Shown one piece after another: positions 46,569 to 62,151 of a stretch of DNA of 64,000 nt. Within the stretch, counting starts at the first letter, position 1. Each line of letters opens with the position of its first letter. This stretch comes from Paracentrotus lividus. Taxonomy: Eukaryota; Echinodermata; Echinoidea; Camarodonta; Echinidae. Both the position numbers and the translations under genes were made by a program. Below the pieces are notes generated by a model, which worked only from the letters and a program-made list of their open reading frames with translations, searched no databases and was not told the DNA's origin. The DNA lies in NCBI GenBank assembly GCA_940671915.1, contig CALNVZ010002100.1, forward strand, positions 3,922,216 through 3,986,215. Direction: 5' to 3'.

Positions 46569-49096
46569 TAGCCTCAAGCCCTTGGCTTTTGTTGGCTCCT
46601 CCACTCTGTATTTGATTTCTTGTTATTGTTATCCGTCATGCTTGTTGTATAGGACATTCATGTATGATCGTATATCTATGTTTTTAATTTATGTTTAATT
46701 TATATGTAAGGGTCACGTGTATATATCGTTTGTCGTTTTTATGACTGGACTAAACTTGAAAAAAACAACAAAAAAAAACAAAAGAACGAAAACAAAAAAA
46801 CATGCGCCAAGGCATTTTGCCCTGTGGATCACCGATATATATATTTTCTTCTCCTATTTTCTATAATTTCTTCTTTTTTTTTCTGCTTTCTTTTTTTTTA
46901 TCCGCATATCTTGTTAAAAAAGTGATAGTCAGTATATATTATTATATTTTCAGCAATTTTATAGTTTTATTATGCACTATACATTCTCTCTTCCTCTCCC
47001 CGTATCTCTCTCTCTCTCTCTCTCTTCCTAGCAAAGTATACTGCTTAAGGGTACCCTTAGCGAATTCATACATTTAAGTCGTCATATATTAGTCTGTAGA
47101 AGCAGGCTTGAGATTTTATCATGACAATCGAATAGTCATACATCTGAAATGAAATCAAACGGGACAATGGAACAAAAGCTTCAAATACATTGATAAATGG
47201 TCAACTTTGTCTAATTTGTCTAGATAATAGTGTGGGTTTTTTTGTATACCTCAACATAATTGGCCTATATCGTGCCCAAAGAAAAGACAGAACAGTACAA
47301 AATAATATGAAATGCGAATTAGAGGAAAATCATAATGGTTTAGATTGGCGTGATTTTTTGTTTTGTTTTGTTTTGTTTTGTTTGTTTGTTTTTTTTTTGG
47401 GGGGGGGCAGGTGTTTTTTGTGTTTTTGTTTTTTTGTGGGGTCTTCTTCTTTCTACAGTTTGGGTCATAAAATTACATTATCCGCCATTTGGCAGTTTCA
47501 TTGCGTTTGTTGTATATTCCTCGAATAATACTTTTTCTTAAATAAATAGGAACGTTCTGTTCATAGATTCTGCTTCTATGTACACGCTGGTTCTCTTTCT
47601 GAATGGATGTATGTCATCCGAGCACGTATAAGCATCAAGCGCTCAATCTGAAAGCCTATGTTTCACTTTCAGTTCTAATTAAATTAGAAAGGATTGGTTT
47701 AGTGTTTGCAAGCGTCCACTGAATATATTAGTAATGTGAAGAGCAGAGGAAATTGGTAATAGAGAAAGGAGTTGCATTTGTCAGGATTTTGGAAGCTTTG
47801 TACTATCTATCTTTCCTAGTGTCTGAGCCCCTGATGTGTTGCAATTAATACATAATTGAAAGTTTCATTGTGCATAGTGGCCTTGGATAATTATTAATTC
47901 CATCGCCCTTGTTGCTCGGGAAACGGGGGAGGGACGTGGAACAAGCTCCAGGCTCATGAATACTAATTAATTTATGTTACCCACTGAGTGATATTTGAGT
48001 GATGGAAAAAATACAATACAATTAAAATATCTCCCACAACATCTCTTTGTTCACAGTCCCACACATTTTCTCTGTCCCACCCTTCCTCTGTCTCTATCTC
48101 TCTCCCTCCCCCCTCTCTCTCTCTCTTTCAGTATATCTACTAGAGATATAAACACATTTTCATTAAAATTCTGTGCTAACCCTGTAAATTACATTTATAA
48201 CATAAATTGCCTCTTTAAGTGCCTAAGTTTTTTTGTTTTTTTTCTCCACAAAATTATTAAATCGAAATACAAATAATATGAACTCAGTGAATAATATCAT
48301 CCATTTTGTTTGAAGAGAGACATACATGTATATAGAATTAAGGAAGTCTGAAAATAGTATAGCTTGGACATGTTAGTGTGGAATCATGACTGCGGTTATT
48401 ATTTCTGAAATATTATCTTTTTTTCCTCTTTCTTTCTTTCTTTCCTTTCATAGAAAACATTTTTATATTTATGCCCTAAATATTATATTAGGTATGAATT
48501 TCATCAACACAACAACTCAATATCTATTTTATGATTATCATGTCAAGTTTATGTTGAAACCGATCTGCCATTTTCTTTAATATCTTGTGTTAATATGAAA
48601 GTTTACAAATTGATGTTAACATTCCTAATATGATGAGAAATATATATAATGCAGAATTTATGGGCAGAATGAACAGAATATCTATATCCAAATTAATGCT
48701 GTCTCTGTAAGCACAGACTCAAAATTAACACTAACAAAATATATCATGATTGAGGGAAGACTAGTCCAGTTTCTCACCGTCTACAGTACTTAGCATATTC
48801 TCATGATTCATACTTTGCATAATGTATTATGGGATGGACATGTACATGTATGTGCCTGCAAAGTATAATGTCGTGTCTATGGGTATGATGGGTTTAAATT
48901 ACTATTGGGAGCAATGGTCTGATTTAGTAACCTCATTCAATCAATAATGACATCATTCAGGGAATCTCAGATGACAAGAAAATAAAAAGAGAAAGGAGAC
49001 GAAATGGAGAATAGTTGCCCCATGCGACCTAGCATAAGAGGAATGGCCCTTGGGACAGACTTGAGAAGAGTCTCTTTCTATCTCCCGTTTCTCTGA

Positions 49097-49136
<40 letters not shown>

Positions 49137-50197
49137 CTTTCCCTCCACTACCTACATGTTCTTATCTGTTTCATCTTACTTAAATTATTTTGTGGTTGTT
49201 TATATTCACTTTATTTCGTCATTTTACCGATAAATTTACAACAGTGCAATAACCTCTCGCAGAAACATTAATATCTTGAACATATGAACTTCTTAAAAAC
49301 AACAAAAGCGACAAACAACTCTAATGATTATTTTTATATGAAACAATGTCCTATATATATTAAGACTCTTTATCATAACAAATCGCCTATTGTCACTATC
49401 TTGGAAATTGATACTTATGACTCGATATTTTTTTTTCAAACGTTATAACGTCATGTTTGTATCTTTTTCCCTCTCTCTCCCTCCTTTTCTCTCACCTCCC
49501 TCCTCTTCCTCCCCCCCCCCTCTCTCTCTCCCTGTATTTTCTTCCTAAAACTGTATTATAGACATGATCAAACATGATTGTGATATCTGTCACATAAATT
49601 AATACTTTATCTCAATAATAGTAACCTGAAACCGACTATATGTAGACATATGAAAGCGCAAAGTGGGGAGGGGCTTTAACTTCTTAAAAACAGACCATCA
49701 TGATGTAATACCGATGTACGTCCATAATTAATAGAATGAACAAATTTAATTCAGACCTTTAATATTCGAGCGCGAATCGCGACCTTAAAACTTTTGATCA
49801 AATTATTCAGACATTTTTTTTCATTGTATGCTACAGATATTCCTGTTATTAAAAATTGACAAAATTTGAGTGATTTCATTCATTCTTTTAGCTTATTTGC
49901 ATTGTATGTGGGTGTATCCGTCCTTGGTCACATGACTTGAAGGGCCGGATGCTTAATTGTTTGTTTTTGTCCTTTCACACAAACACATAATTTGTTTTCG
50001 TTGTAGCTTTATAATCTTTTTCTTGTCATCTCCATTTTTTATTAATAAATAATGATCTTTATAATGTTATGATTGTGTTTCTGATTCAATTAAATTAAAA
50101 TACAATTAAAAAAAAATTGCATTTTATATTTGTTAACTTCGGATTTTTTTTCGGGGCGAAATTAATATATTTGCCCCCCCCCCCCCAGGATCAACGC

Positions 50198-50248
<51 letters not shown>

Positions 50249-51288
50249 GAGGAGGACAGAGGGTGGGAAGAGGAAGATAAGTGGGAAAATTGCCGATAGA
50301 AGTTGGGGCTTTATCCATATGGGCAGTGGCGTATATTTAGGGGGGACAGGGGCACAGAATTTTCAGTTGGAAAAGAAGCCAAAAGGGCATTTTTTGTATC
50401 GAGGGTGCCCTTTTCCAAAAACAGAAATCATTCATGTTACGTTTAAGAAGTTTGAAGGGCTTCTTTGTAGTAAAAAAAGAAGGATTTTTAGCTAAGAAAA
50501 GGAGCACTTTTAGTAATGAAAAGGGGCACTTTAGAGGTGCATGAAAAAGTAGGGGACATTGTGCCCCTGCCCCCCCCCCCGATTCCGCCGTTTCTTTCAT
50601 AATATATTATATACATGTACCGTGTCGCTGGTTCATCTTTTCTCGGTTGTCTTTGCCCCCCCACCCCCCCTCATCCTATGGATTGACGCCTCTGCTCTCC
50701 CCCCCCTCTCCCCCACCCCTCTCTCTCTATCTCCCTCTCTTTTCTCAGCTCTCTTTATATACTATGTCCCCCTCTTCCCTTTCTTATCATTTTTAATTAT
50801 CTCTTTCTTCCATTTCCAAATTTTTCTTACTTTCCTGCACCTTTTTCTCTATTTTCTTTACCTTCTCTTGTTCTAGCATTTTCTCCCTTTCCCCTATCAT
50901 TTTTAAAAGCGAGTGTTGTTCCTACTTCTGTGCTCAACATATAATGTCATCATGGGAAAACCTTTTGCGCATAAAAACTCATGTTAAAATGTAAAATTTG
51001 AATAAAGGGAAATTATAAAAATCTGAGTTAGGCCTTTTACAAAACAAAAATGAATTGCTTTCTACAAAATGAGTCATTTAAAGCAATTTTGCCAATATTA
51101 GGATCTCCATATAGAAAGCAAATGATTTTGATGAAACTTTTTTTTTAAAATTAAACTACTTCTCTCATTTTATTCTCGACTATATCAAGATTGATTTTTA
51201 GATTTTGGTTTCCTAGAACAAATGGTAAAAATTCCTCCATTCAATCGGCGTCAAATAAATGATGAAAAAAAAACTTTTGGGAAGAGAG
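46569..51288. other. gene-poor intergenic DNA of copy 1
   Basis: No coding exon or RNA gene is recognised. It contains microsatellites: (TC)n at 47005-47025, (CT)n at 48098-48128 and 49100-49140, (GA)n at 50201-50246 and C runs at 50175 and 50571. A stretch from about 50320 to 50700 with ATTTAGGGGGGACAGGGGCA and similar G-rich, degenerate text resembles a decayed interspersed repeat. Confidence 0.6.
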
Positions 51289-52572
51289 AGATTGCTATGG
51301 TGATTAACCATCCCCTTTTCAAAATGTTTCAAATCGATGTAGAACATGCCTGGTGAGAGAAAATATGAATATGAGAAAAAATCGGCCTCGGGGACCATGG
51401 GATCGAGACTCGTGGGACCGAGGACTCGTGGAAAAACACTCGGCCTCGTGGGGACCGAGGACTCATGGGGAAAATACTCGGCTTCGCGGACCGAGGACTC
51501 GTGGGACCGAACCCGCGTTTGAAATAAGATTTCAGGCCACGCAAATATGTATAAGAAAAACACTAAAATGTAACCTGATTAAATTTTGAATATATTCATT
51601 GAAGTGATAGTGATTTGGTAAGAGACGAATATTTAATGTAGGTAAGAGGCTTTTAGCCTTGTTTGGTCAGCTTGTGATTGATTGGATTATTTGAGATAAG
51701 TTAATGGAATTGTCATATCTGAAGAATAATATCGGTAAATTGATTGTATTTGTAAATGCGATGTAAAACGGTAATTGAACAAGTTGTGACATCATTAAAA
51801 ATTCGGATTTATATTTGATTGTTCGAATTTAGTTGTGATTCAGTGCTTACTTTTATTATAATAATCCATTCCGAATACCCCCCCCAAAAAAACACACAAC
51901 AACCAAAAACACAAAAAAAAACACAAAAAAAAAACCAACAAAAACTATACATATTTTGATATGGCTGCTAAATAAAAAAAAAAAAAATATGGTCTGACGA
52001 AAATGTTATAAGCTAATACCATTTATGAATTTATAACCCTCATACCATTTATGAACAACAAAATTTCCGAAAATAATTCGTGCTTGAGTTGAACACTTCG
52101 AAAGTTTGTAAAAAAAAAAAAAAAAAAAAAACGGGCTGCGTAGGAGTTCCGGTTATTATAGAAGGCCATAAGGCTCAAAATTTCAAAACTAAGAAATAAA
52201 CCAAGAGCGGAAATAAACTTTTTGTTTCTTTTAAGATTGAAAGTTTGTGGTAAAATTTTTGACCTTTTTAGGCTGATTTATTGCCATTTGAATTTTGTTT
52301 AATATTTCGATCGTCTTGCCGTCCATAACTGAATTAGTAAATTCCTGCCATAAGCCCTTTTTTGTGTCCCTCATAAAAGTGGCAGTGCTCACCCAAGCAT
52401 GAATAGATTTCGGAATTTTGGGCCAGTGTGATAATGACAATGAGGATATGAGCTATCTATACAATATACCGGAACCATTTTTTTTTTTTTTTTTTTTTCG
52501 TTGTTGGCCGTCACCATTCAAAAAGTGTAATTTATATTGTTTTTCTGGAACACACAGTTTAAGCAAAGAGCC

Positions 52573-54963
52573 TAAGGCCATGTGGTCACAAGTTTGGGGT
52601 ACTGTAAAAGGGTGGAGGCGTTGGAGGGGAAAAATTATCACATTTTTTCAACATGCATGAAAATGATGTAAGTCATAGTCTGTGCAATAATTTCTATTGT
52701 AGATAATTTTATTCAGGCTAACATGTCTGTGAAAGTTTTCAGCTTCTTTATGCTCATAGTTTTAATACAAAGATACTTTTAGTTGAGTAGGGTTTCAGGG
52801 GTGGAGGATCCTAGGGGAGGATCCTATACGGTGGAGGCAACGGTTAAGCATAGGGAATGCCCATTTTTGTTACTTTCTTATTGTTGCCTGCAGTATATCG
52901 TTGCAGCCCAATGTGGTCTTATGGGTTGAGTGATATGATCATTCTCTGGGAATTTTGTGGTTTCTAGATAAATGTGAGAAGTTTTTAAAAAAAATTAATT
53001 TAAATCATTAATTAATCAATTAAAACATATTAATGCACACATCCTCATAGACAATGCATTGAGCATCAAAAATGGTCAAAATGCAATTTTATAACAGATA
53101 ATGTCATTTTTTCTCCGCCATTTTTCTTTGCATGGGCATGTAAATACACCTGTCGTTACAATTAAGTCGAACATATTACTTCCAAATAACTTTGTTTTGA
53201 GTTGTAACCAAGTGTTAATAGACAGGATTTATGCCCCTTTTTTTGGCTATTTTTTTTCGTTTTTGACACCCTTGTAGCGCGGTTAGAAAAAATAATTTTG
53301 TATTACAAGTTTATATTTTTAGAAGTACAGCGTCTTATTTACACAATCCACTTGATTCCGTTTCATTTGGTGAAAAGATTAAGAAAAATTATTTCGCCGT
53401 TAAAAATTGTGAAGTTTTTCAAACCATTTTTCCTGTAACACTCTGTTTTTATGACACACCTTATACAGCACAAAATATGTTAATCATCCTCCTTTCAATC
53501 TCTGTTTTAATAATATATATATATATATACTTTTATACAATTGTCTGACTTACTATAAAGAAACTAGAGATGTTATTGATTGTGACAATGTACATTTCTA
53601 CGATTTTTTTTGGACATTAAACGCATTTTCCCACCCAACTGCATGACATGTTGGCCATAAATATCCCTGGTAGAAGGCAGCGCCTCTCTGTTGTTAAACA
53701 AAATGAGGGAGGAGGAAACAGAAAAATGAATGACAAAGAACGAGAATGGAAAGACAGGAGGAGAAGAACAGAAAATAAAATCGAAAAGGAGCAAGAAAGA
53801 ATCAGACAAATGCGAACGCTAACGCAGTTTGGGCCGCGGTGCTGGGTTCTCAGCCCGCACTTTTTTCTTAAGTAAATGTGTATGGCCAGTCATGAGTTAG
53901 GTGGAAAATGCGATACAATGGTCCAAAATTGTGTAGAAGTGTACATTGTCACATAAAATATCTCTAGTTTCTTAAGTATAAATTCAGACATGTATAAAAG
54001 TATAATGTATATATATTCGAAAGCAGAGATTCAAAATGAAAGATGAATTAACATAATATATTTTTGTGCCGTATATAGGGTGTTCATAAAAGCATACAGA
54101 GTGTTACATGAAAATAGTTTTAAAACTTCCAACAATTTACCGGCGAATAATTTCTCAAACATGCACCAAAGAAATTAATCCTCTTGGATTGTGTTATAAG
54201 ACGGTATGCTTTAAAAATATAAACTTGAATACAAAATTATTTTTCTTAACCGCGCTAACAGGGTGTCGAGAAATGAAGAAAAATAGTGGCAAAAACGGCA
54301 GAAATCCTGTCCTTTTAAACTTGTATTACACTCAGACAAATTTTATTTGCAAATAACTTGTTTTCAACTTAATCGTGTATCTACATGCATGCAAGAAAAT
54401 GGCGAAAAACACAATTATTGTTAATAAAATTTCAATGTGGCAATTTTTTAATGCTTGCAATGCTTGTCTATAATATGAGGATGTGTGCATTAAGTTAGTT
54501 TTTATTGATCAGTTAATTGATCAAAGAATTTTTGAAAACAGTTCACATTTATCTAAACCATGGTAAATTCCTAAAGAGAATGATATATCACCATCCAACA
54601 CATTGGCTACACAATTGGCTACAAAGAATACAACGCAGCAAAAAAATAAGAAGTAACAAAAAATGGGAATTCCCTATGCTTTAACACGTGCCTCCACCGT
54701 AGGAATCCTCCACCGTAGGATCCATCCATCCCTTACACCTACTCTCACTCAAATTTCCCTTGTATCATAAACTATGAACATAACACAGCTGAAACTTGAC
54801 AGAACATGTAGCCTGAATAAATTATCTACAAATATGAGTTTATTGCAACAGCCATGACTGTAAATCAGTTTCATGCTATGAAATGAAAATGTGATAAATT
54901 TTCCTCCAAAATGTAACGCCTCCACCCTTTTACTAATACCCCAACATCGTGACACATGACCGT
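52573..54963. repeat. giant inverted repeat, second copy
   Basis: The same arms and spacer as 39560-41900, with many small indels. It adds no independent evidence if the 13-kb copy is an artefact. Confidence 0.85.
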
Positions 54964-55869
54964 TAAAAAGATGCAAAAATCCATCTTAATGTGGTTTTCA
55001 GCCTGTTCGGCCCCCATATTAATTTGGCTCAGTGCTCCATGAGTGTCACAAACGCTCCGCGGCCCCGGCTTACGACAAATTCAATATTCTCTCGCATGCA
55101 GTGATACCAAAATTGTACCTATATCACGGATGACTGAGCACGTGAGTTTTTTAATAACCTTGGTGAAAAACACCTTCTACCAAGTTTTGTGAGAAGCAAC
55201 TTGGTTTCCGATTATTCGTTCATTGTTTATAGGTCGGCCTTCCTGAGTCCATTCATAAAGGACAAAATATTTTAAAAGACTATTGAATGGCAAGGGTTGC
55301 TTTTGCCCAAACTTGCATGGTAGCAAGACATATTTTTACGATTGTTTTTGTGGTTTTTTCTTTAAGCCCGAGTGATCAGTCATCCGTTACAAGATAGGTA
55401 TAAGTTTGGAATCATTAGATAGAATATGATTGACTCTTTGTATGAAATGAATATCAAAGTCACACAAGCTATAACATTTTAATATGAGGCTTTCAAAAGT
55501 TGTTTTTTTTTATGGACGCACTGTAATGAAAGTCCTAGATGCGAATTGAATCTATCTTCGCAACACAAGCAAATGAGGACATTGCAGTCACTCACCATTA
55601 ATGTGGGATCCTTATTAAAAGTTATTAAGAAGATAAAAAACGAGGGTTTGCAGCTATTTTGAAAATAGCGCCCTTCATATGCCTAACGTGGTCGACTACG
55701 TCTTACGCCATCGAAAACGCTATTGATATTAAACTCTACAAAGTCCATTAAACTCTAGCAGCGGCATTTGTATTTGTTTCAGAATGTAGCAGCCGTGTAC
55801 AGTTCGTCATAGGTCTAAACAAATTCGGTGTGGGAAAACTGTTTGTTTTTCAATGGTAACAGCTTCATC

Positions 55870-58089
55870 ATGGAAGCATCGACATCATCGTCATCTGCCT
55901 CTCATGGCTTGTTGCTCCAAGGACTATCGGTTGTCGAACTCATCCAAAGGATGAGTATGATACGATCTTGCAGCAAGAGATGGATCGTAGATATAATATC
56001 CGCCATCTTAATCTTTCGCGATGGTCTCCTCGTACAGTGCGAGGACATGGACATGCCAAATGTAACTTGTTCAACCAATGGACTAGCTATCAGGCATCAG
56101 CAATAATTGATCTCAACAAACAAATTATCATCAATGTTTGGAGGCAAAAGTGTAAGGAATGTCACAACAAGTTGACATGACCTTCAAGAAGGATGAATTT
56201 AGGAGAGTAGTCAACATCATGCTAGATAGGTAAGATGCATCTTATTCTTTTTTCCTTCTTTTTAAGGAGACTAAAACTCAGATCTTCTTATTTTATCATC
56301 TTCATCGTGCATAATATATATCCTCCCCCTCTTTTTATCAGCAGAGTCTCGTGTATAATTGTCCATACACACTTTGCGCGTGGTCTATGGCGCAATCATC
56401 GATCGTGATGATTTTAAAAGACAGGACTGATTCATGCATGTGATGATGCTCACAGTGTATTTTCATAGTGATAAATAGTGTATGTTCTATAGCACGGAAC
56501 ACCACATGTTAAGTTATCTGATGTTCTAATTTATTTCCTTTCATTTCATAATATTTCATTATTTCTTACTATATTTTTCTTTAGAAATAAGGGGGAAAAT
56601 ATCATTTATTTTTTTTTTCAAGCGTGAATAATTCTAAATTTTGTAAATTATAATGATATTAAACTGTAGGAGAAATTATATTGTAAAGCCACCCATACAC
56701 TGTCAAAAAATATATGAATTTTTACAGCAAATCTGCTGTCAGCAGAGTCGCCATAAAAAAATAATATTAAAAAAACAGTTTTGTGGTAAGTTACTCCTGC
56801 AAATAATTACGTGAGAAATACAAAATATACATCAGGAGTAACACATTTGTCCGTTTTAACCAAATACGTATGCTATAAAACTCGAATGATATTTTTCCTT
56901 CTCTTTCATCAATTCTTAAGGGAGAAATTTAAAGCAAAACTGTATTTTAAAATTACATTTTTGTATGGAGATCTGCTGACATCACTTTGCTGTATTTTTT
57001 CTGTATTTTTTTTTACAGTACAGGAAACGTATACTAACATACAGTATAAAAAAGTTTTAAAGGTCATGATGTAAATCCAGCCAATACATGAATAGTGGCA
57101 TGATTTCTTTATTCTACAGTATGATTATCAGATCTGCCCCAGGAGGGGGGGGGGGGGTCGTTTCATGAGAGGACTTGTCGAACGTTTTGTCCGACAAATT
57201 TGCTTTTAGCCAATCAGATGCAAGCATTTCAGTAGCTTATAACAGTTGTTCATGTTATGAGAATCAGTGAATATATATTTTTTTCATGAAATGCCTCCCT
57301 GGAGAGCATTTCATGAAGCGCAAGTCCTTCCATGAAACGCCCCCGGTCTCGATATTTAGTCTTTCTTTATATTTCTATAAAACTCAGTTGGAGGATAGAA
57401 TAAATGAGTAAATAATCCAAACCATGATGATACCAGTTTTGGAGGTCCTCCACACACAAGGAGCTTTGTGAAGGATGTGATTGGGATCAGGTGATTGCCG
57501 TGCTGGTGGTCAACTTGAAAGGTAATTGTTGATATAACTCGAAAGACTACATGTAGTCATCTTCATCTATATATTTTAAAAAAAGGTGTTTTTTTCTTAT
57601 AAAGAGGGAAGGGGGCGAAGGCCCCAGGAGCCGCGATTGGGTAGATTAAAATTTTCAATAAAGAAGTAAAATACATATAGGCTCTTTAAAATAATCACAA
57701 AATGTGTAATAGACCCAATTTTCAATCTTTTGGCTAAGTTTCTTCATTATCAAATATACACACATACACGAGTTATATAGGCTTTCGAATTATAATTGTA
57801 AATTTATAATCAAATAAGAACGATATTATGCATACCGTATAATAATAGAACATCTCATAGTTCTTATAAGAGACTGCGAGGAAAATTTAAATTTATTATA
57901 TGTGTTTCTATATTACCGTCAACACATGCAGTTGGAGTGCCAGTAGGCCTACAAAGACAAGAGGACACAGGCCTCAGCAACAGGTGAAAAAATGTTTTGT
58001 AGTTGGAGCTGGAGCATTAATTGGTGGATTAGCGGCATGGGCTTTTTCATCGGCTTTAGAAGAGGACAACAAAAGGAAAAAAGAAATAA
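55870..58089 (+). pseudogene. RTP-like gene, second copy, frameshifted
   Basis: Exons correspond at 55870-56229, about 57388-57521 and 57932-58089. The start is MEAST instead of MGAST, and single-base losses or gains break the frame in all three exons: several in exon 1, loss of one G in AATGGAGTAAA in exon 2 (bringing a stop within a few codons), and extra bases in exon 3 near CAACAGGTG and AATGTTTTG. Splice sites are kept. The breaks match the error pattern of the whole copy, so they most likely reflect sequence quality rather than real pseudogenisation. Confidence 0.75.
57139..57160. other. sequence bridging the copy-1 gap
   Basis: CCCCAGGA followed by about 13 G and TCGTTTCATGAG. It matches both sides of the N gap at 44103-44122 and shows what lies there. 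Confidence 0.8.
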
Positions 58090-61000
58090 TCAATTCTCTT
58101 GAAAACGTATCTCACACTTAAATATAGTTAAATTGTTTATCTTAACATTGAATATCAATAATAGTCACCTATTACAATATTCGTTAATTTCATTTATTTC
58201 TTGGTTTCATATTTCTCGTAACAATTAAGTAACAAAGTAATAACTTAATTTGAGTCAAAGAAATATGATGGGACTTAAACATAAAGCAAGCTTATAAAAC
58301 TGTGGACCGACCGAAATAAGTTACAAAGTAATAAATGGTGGAAAACGTATCTAATAATATGACTTTAAATATACAAGTTTGATTTTCATTTAAATACAGA
58401 AAGGAAAAAAGGAGAGGAGAGAGAGAGGGAGAGAAAGAGGATTTTCACACTTGAAGGGGTCAAAAGAATAAAAAATCAAACTAAAAGGGACATCAGACTG
58501 TTCTTAGCATTAGAGGGCGAAATTAATTATGCTGGGAGGAAAATAACAGATTTTTCTAATGTTAATATACGTAGGCATATGTATGTTTTTTAAATTATTT
58601 TTCTAAGTATATTTTAATTCAATCTAGCGAGCTACACTGTAAAAAAATATATGTTGAAATTACGTAATAAAATTGAGGAAAAAAATAATATTGCCTTAAT
58701 TTTTTAAAGTTTAAATTACGTTGGAGATTTTGGGGTAGAATGTACTTGCAATAGGAATTAGTCTTCAAATACTCAATGTAATCGAGGGGAAAAAAAAACT
58801 TAATTTGTTCAAGTAAATATAACTTTTAAAAAAAAGAAGTAAAATCTTAAAAACAAATATAAGAAAAAAAAGTCTAAGAAAAAAAAAATCAATTAAGCTG
58901 ATTGGCATTGATAATTTGGTACTCAGGGTTAATGGCAAGTCGAACAATGATCATAAATAGGTCTTTCGTTTCACCAATGTAAGAGCAGGTGGGTCCCCTC
59001 CGATAAACTGTTTCTATAAAATATATATATATACACTATTTAAGAGAAGATAATTTTTGACATTTTTCGAAATTACTGTTTTTTTTTAAATCATTTTATG
59101 TGTTTGCGATAATTTTTTACAATAAAAAAATTGTATAAAGTAAATCCATTATTATACTCAAGTTCATAAAAAAACATTGATTTTCCGCAATACGCACCGT
59201 TTACATACAAAGTAGCTAATTTGCATACAGGTTCACGCACAAAACTTGAACAAACTTAAATTATATGAGTATAAAAGGTTAAAGTTTCCTATGTAAGTGT
59301 AGATGATTTGTAAAGTAACATATACGCAATGCAATAATAGAACAATTTAAAAAGTTTGATAGAAATAACAAACAAAGACTGGCCAGGTTACATTACTTAG
59401 ATCTTGTATGAGTTTTGCCTCAATATGGTCTCGTTAGTTTTTACTTAATTCATTTAGTTCGGACGTGGAAGTTTAAGGAGCTTAAATGAAAATGCTTAAA
59501 TTGAGTAAATTTTGGAGTTTCGAGTTATTTTTACTTATAAACAACAGGTAGTAATTACTAGCTCGAAAATTTTTTTTACAGTGTAGCCTCAAGCCCTTGG
59601 CTTTTGTTGGCTCCTCCACTCTGTATTTGATTTCTGTTATTGTTATCCGTCATGCTTGTTGTATAGGACATTCATGTATGATCGTATATCTATGTTTTTA
59701 ATTTATGTTTAATTTTATTGTAAGGGTCACGTGTATATATCGTTTGTCGTTTTTAATGACTGGACTAAACTTGAAAAAAACAACAAAAAAAACAAAAGAA
59801 CGAAAACAAAAAAACATGCGCCAAGCATTTTGGCCCTGTGGATCACCATATATATATTTTCTTCTCCTATTTCTATAATTTCTTCTTTTTTTTCTGCTTT
59901 CTTTTTTTTATCCGCATATCTTGTTAAAAAAGTGATAGTCAGTATATATTATTATATTTTCAGCAATTTTATAGTTTTATTATGCACTATACATTTCTCT
60001 CTTCCTCTCCCCGTATCTCTCTCTCTCTCTCTCTCTTCCTAGCAAAAGTATACTGCTTAAGGGTACCCTTAGCGAATTCAATACATTTAAGTCGTCATAT
60101 ATTAGTCTGTAGAAGCAGGCTTGAGATTTTATCATGACAATCGAATAGTCATACATCTGAAATGAAATCAAACGGGACAATGGAACAAAAGCTTCAAATA
60201 CATTGAATAAATGGTCAACTTTGTCTAATTTGTCTAGATAATAGTGTGGGTTTTTTTGTATACCTCAACATAATTGGCCTATATCGTGCCCAAAGAAAAG
60301 ACAGAAACAGTACAAAATAATATGAAATGCGAATTAGAAGGAAAATCATAATGGTTTAGATTTGGCGTGATTTTTTGTTTTGTTTTTGTTTTGTTTTTGT
60401 TTGTTTGTTTTTTTTTGGGGGGGGGCAGGTGTTTTTGGTTTTTGTTTTTTTGTGGGGTCTTCTTCTTTCTACAGTTGGGTCATAAAATTACATTATCCGC
60501 CATTTGGCAGTTTCATTGCGTTTGTTGTATATTCCTCGAATAATACTTTTTTTCTTAAATAAATAGGAACGTTCTGTTCATAGATTCTGCTTCTATGTAC
60601 ACGCTGGTTCTCTTTCTGAATGGATGTATGTCATCCGAGCACGTATAAGCATCAAGCGCTCAATCTGAAAGCCTATGTTTCACTTTCAGTTCTAATTAAA
60701 TTAGAAAGGATTGGTTTAGTGTTTGCAAGCGTCCACTGAATATATTAGTAATGTGAAGAAGCAGAGGAAATTGGTAATAGAGAAAGGAGTTGCATTTGTC
60801 AGGATTTTGGAAGCTTTTGTACTATCTATCTTTCCTAGTGTCTGAGCCCCTGATGTGTTGCAATTAATAAACATAATTGAAAGTTTCATTGTGCATAGTG
60901 GCCTTGGATAATTATTAATTCCATCGCCCTTGTTGCTCGGGAAACGGGGGAGGGACGTGGAACAAGCTCCAGGCTCATGAATACTAAATTAATTTATGTT

Positions 61001-62119
61001 ACCCACTGAGTGATATTTGCAGTGATGGAAAAAATACAATACAATTAAAATTCTCCCACAACATCTCTTTGTTCACAGTCCCACCACATTTTCTCTGTCC
61101 CACCCTTCCTCTGTCTCTATCTCTCTCCCTCCCCCTCTCTCCTCTCTTTCAGTATATCTACTAGAGATATAAACACATTTTCATTAAATTCTGTGCTAAC
61201 CCTGTAAATTACATTATAACATAAATTGCCTCTTTAAGTGCCTAAGTTTTTTTGTTTTTTTTCTCCACAAAATTATTAAATCGAAATACAAAAAATATGA
61301 ACTCAGTGAATAATATCATCCATTTTGTTTGAAGAGAGACATACATGTATAAGAATTAAGGAAGCTGAAAATAGTATAGCTTGGACATGTTAGTGTGGAA
61401 TCATGACTGCGGTTATTATTTCTGAAATATTATCTTTTTTTTCCTCTTTCTTTCTTTTCTTTCCTTTCATAGAAAACTTTTTATATTTATGCCCTAAATA
61501 TTATATTAGGTATGAATTTCATCAACACAACAACTCAAATATCTATTTTATGATTATCATGTCAAGTTTATGTTGAAACCGATCTGCCATTTTCTTTAAT
61601 ATCTTGTGTTAATATGAAAGTTTACAAATTGATGTTAACATTCCTAATATGATGAGAAAATATATATATGCAGAATTTATGGGCAGAATGAACAGAATAT
61701 CTATATCCAAATTAATGCTGTCTCTGTAAGCACAGACTCAAAATTAACACTAACAAAATATATCATGATTGAGGGAAGACTAGTCCAGTTTCTCACCGTT
61801 CTACAGTACTTAGCATATTCTCATGATTCATACTTTGCATAATGTATTATGGGATGGACATGTACATGTATGTGCCTGCAAAGTATAATGTCGTGTCTAT
61901 GGGTATGATGGGTTTAAATTACTATTGGGAGCAATGGTCTGATTTAGTAACCTCATTCAATCAATAATGACATCATTCAGGGAATCTCAGATGACAAGAA
62001 AATAAAAAGAGAAAGGAGACGAAATGGAGAATAGTTGCCCCATGCGACCTAGCATAAGAGGAATGGCCCTTGGGACAGACTTGAGAAGAGTCTCTTTCTA
62101 TCTCCCGTTTCTCTGACTA

Positions 62120-62151
<32 letters not shown>

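Larger units (their letters stand above)
38297..51288 (+). repeat. 13-kb tandem repeat, copy 1 (higher-quality copy)
   Basis: Repeats in the same order and orientation from about 51289 to the end of the window (64000 corresponds to about 50985), at an offset of about 12,993-13,015 bp. It contains a Tc1-like element, the giant inverted repeat, the RTP-like gene and intergenic DNA. The RTP-like frame is intact in this copy, apart from an N gap in the intron. Confidence 0.95.
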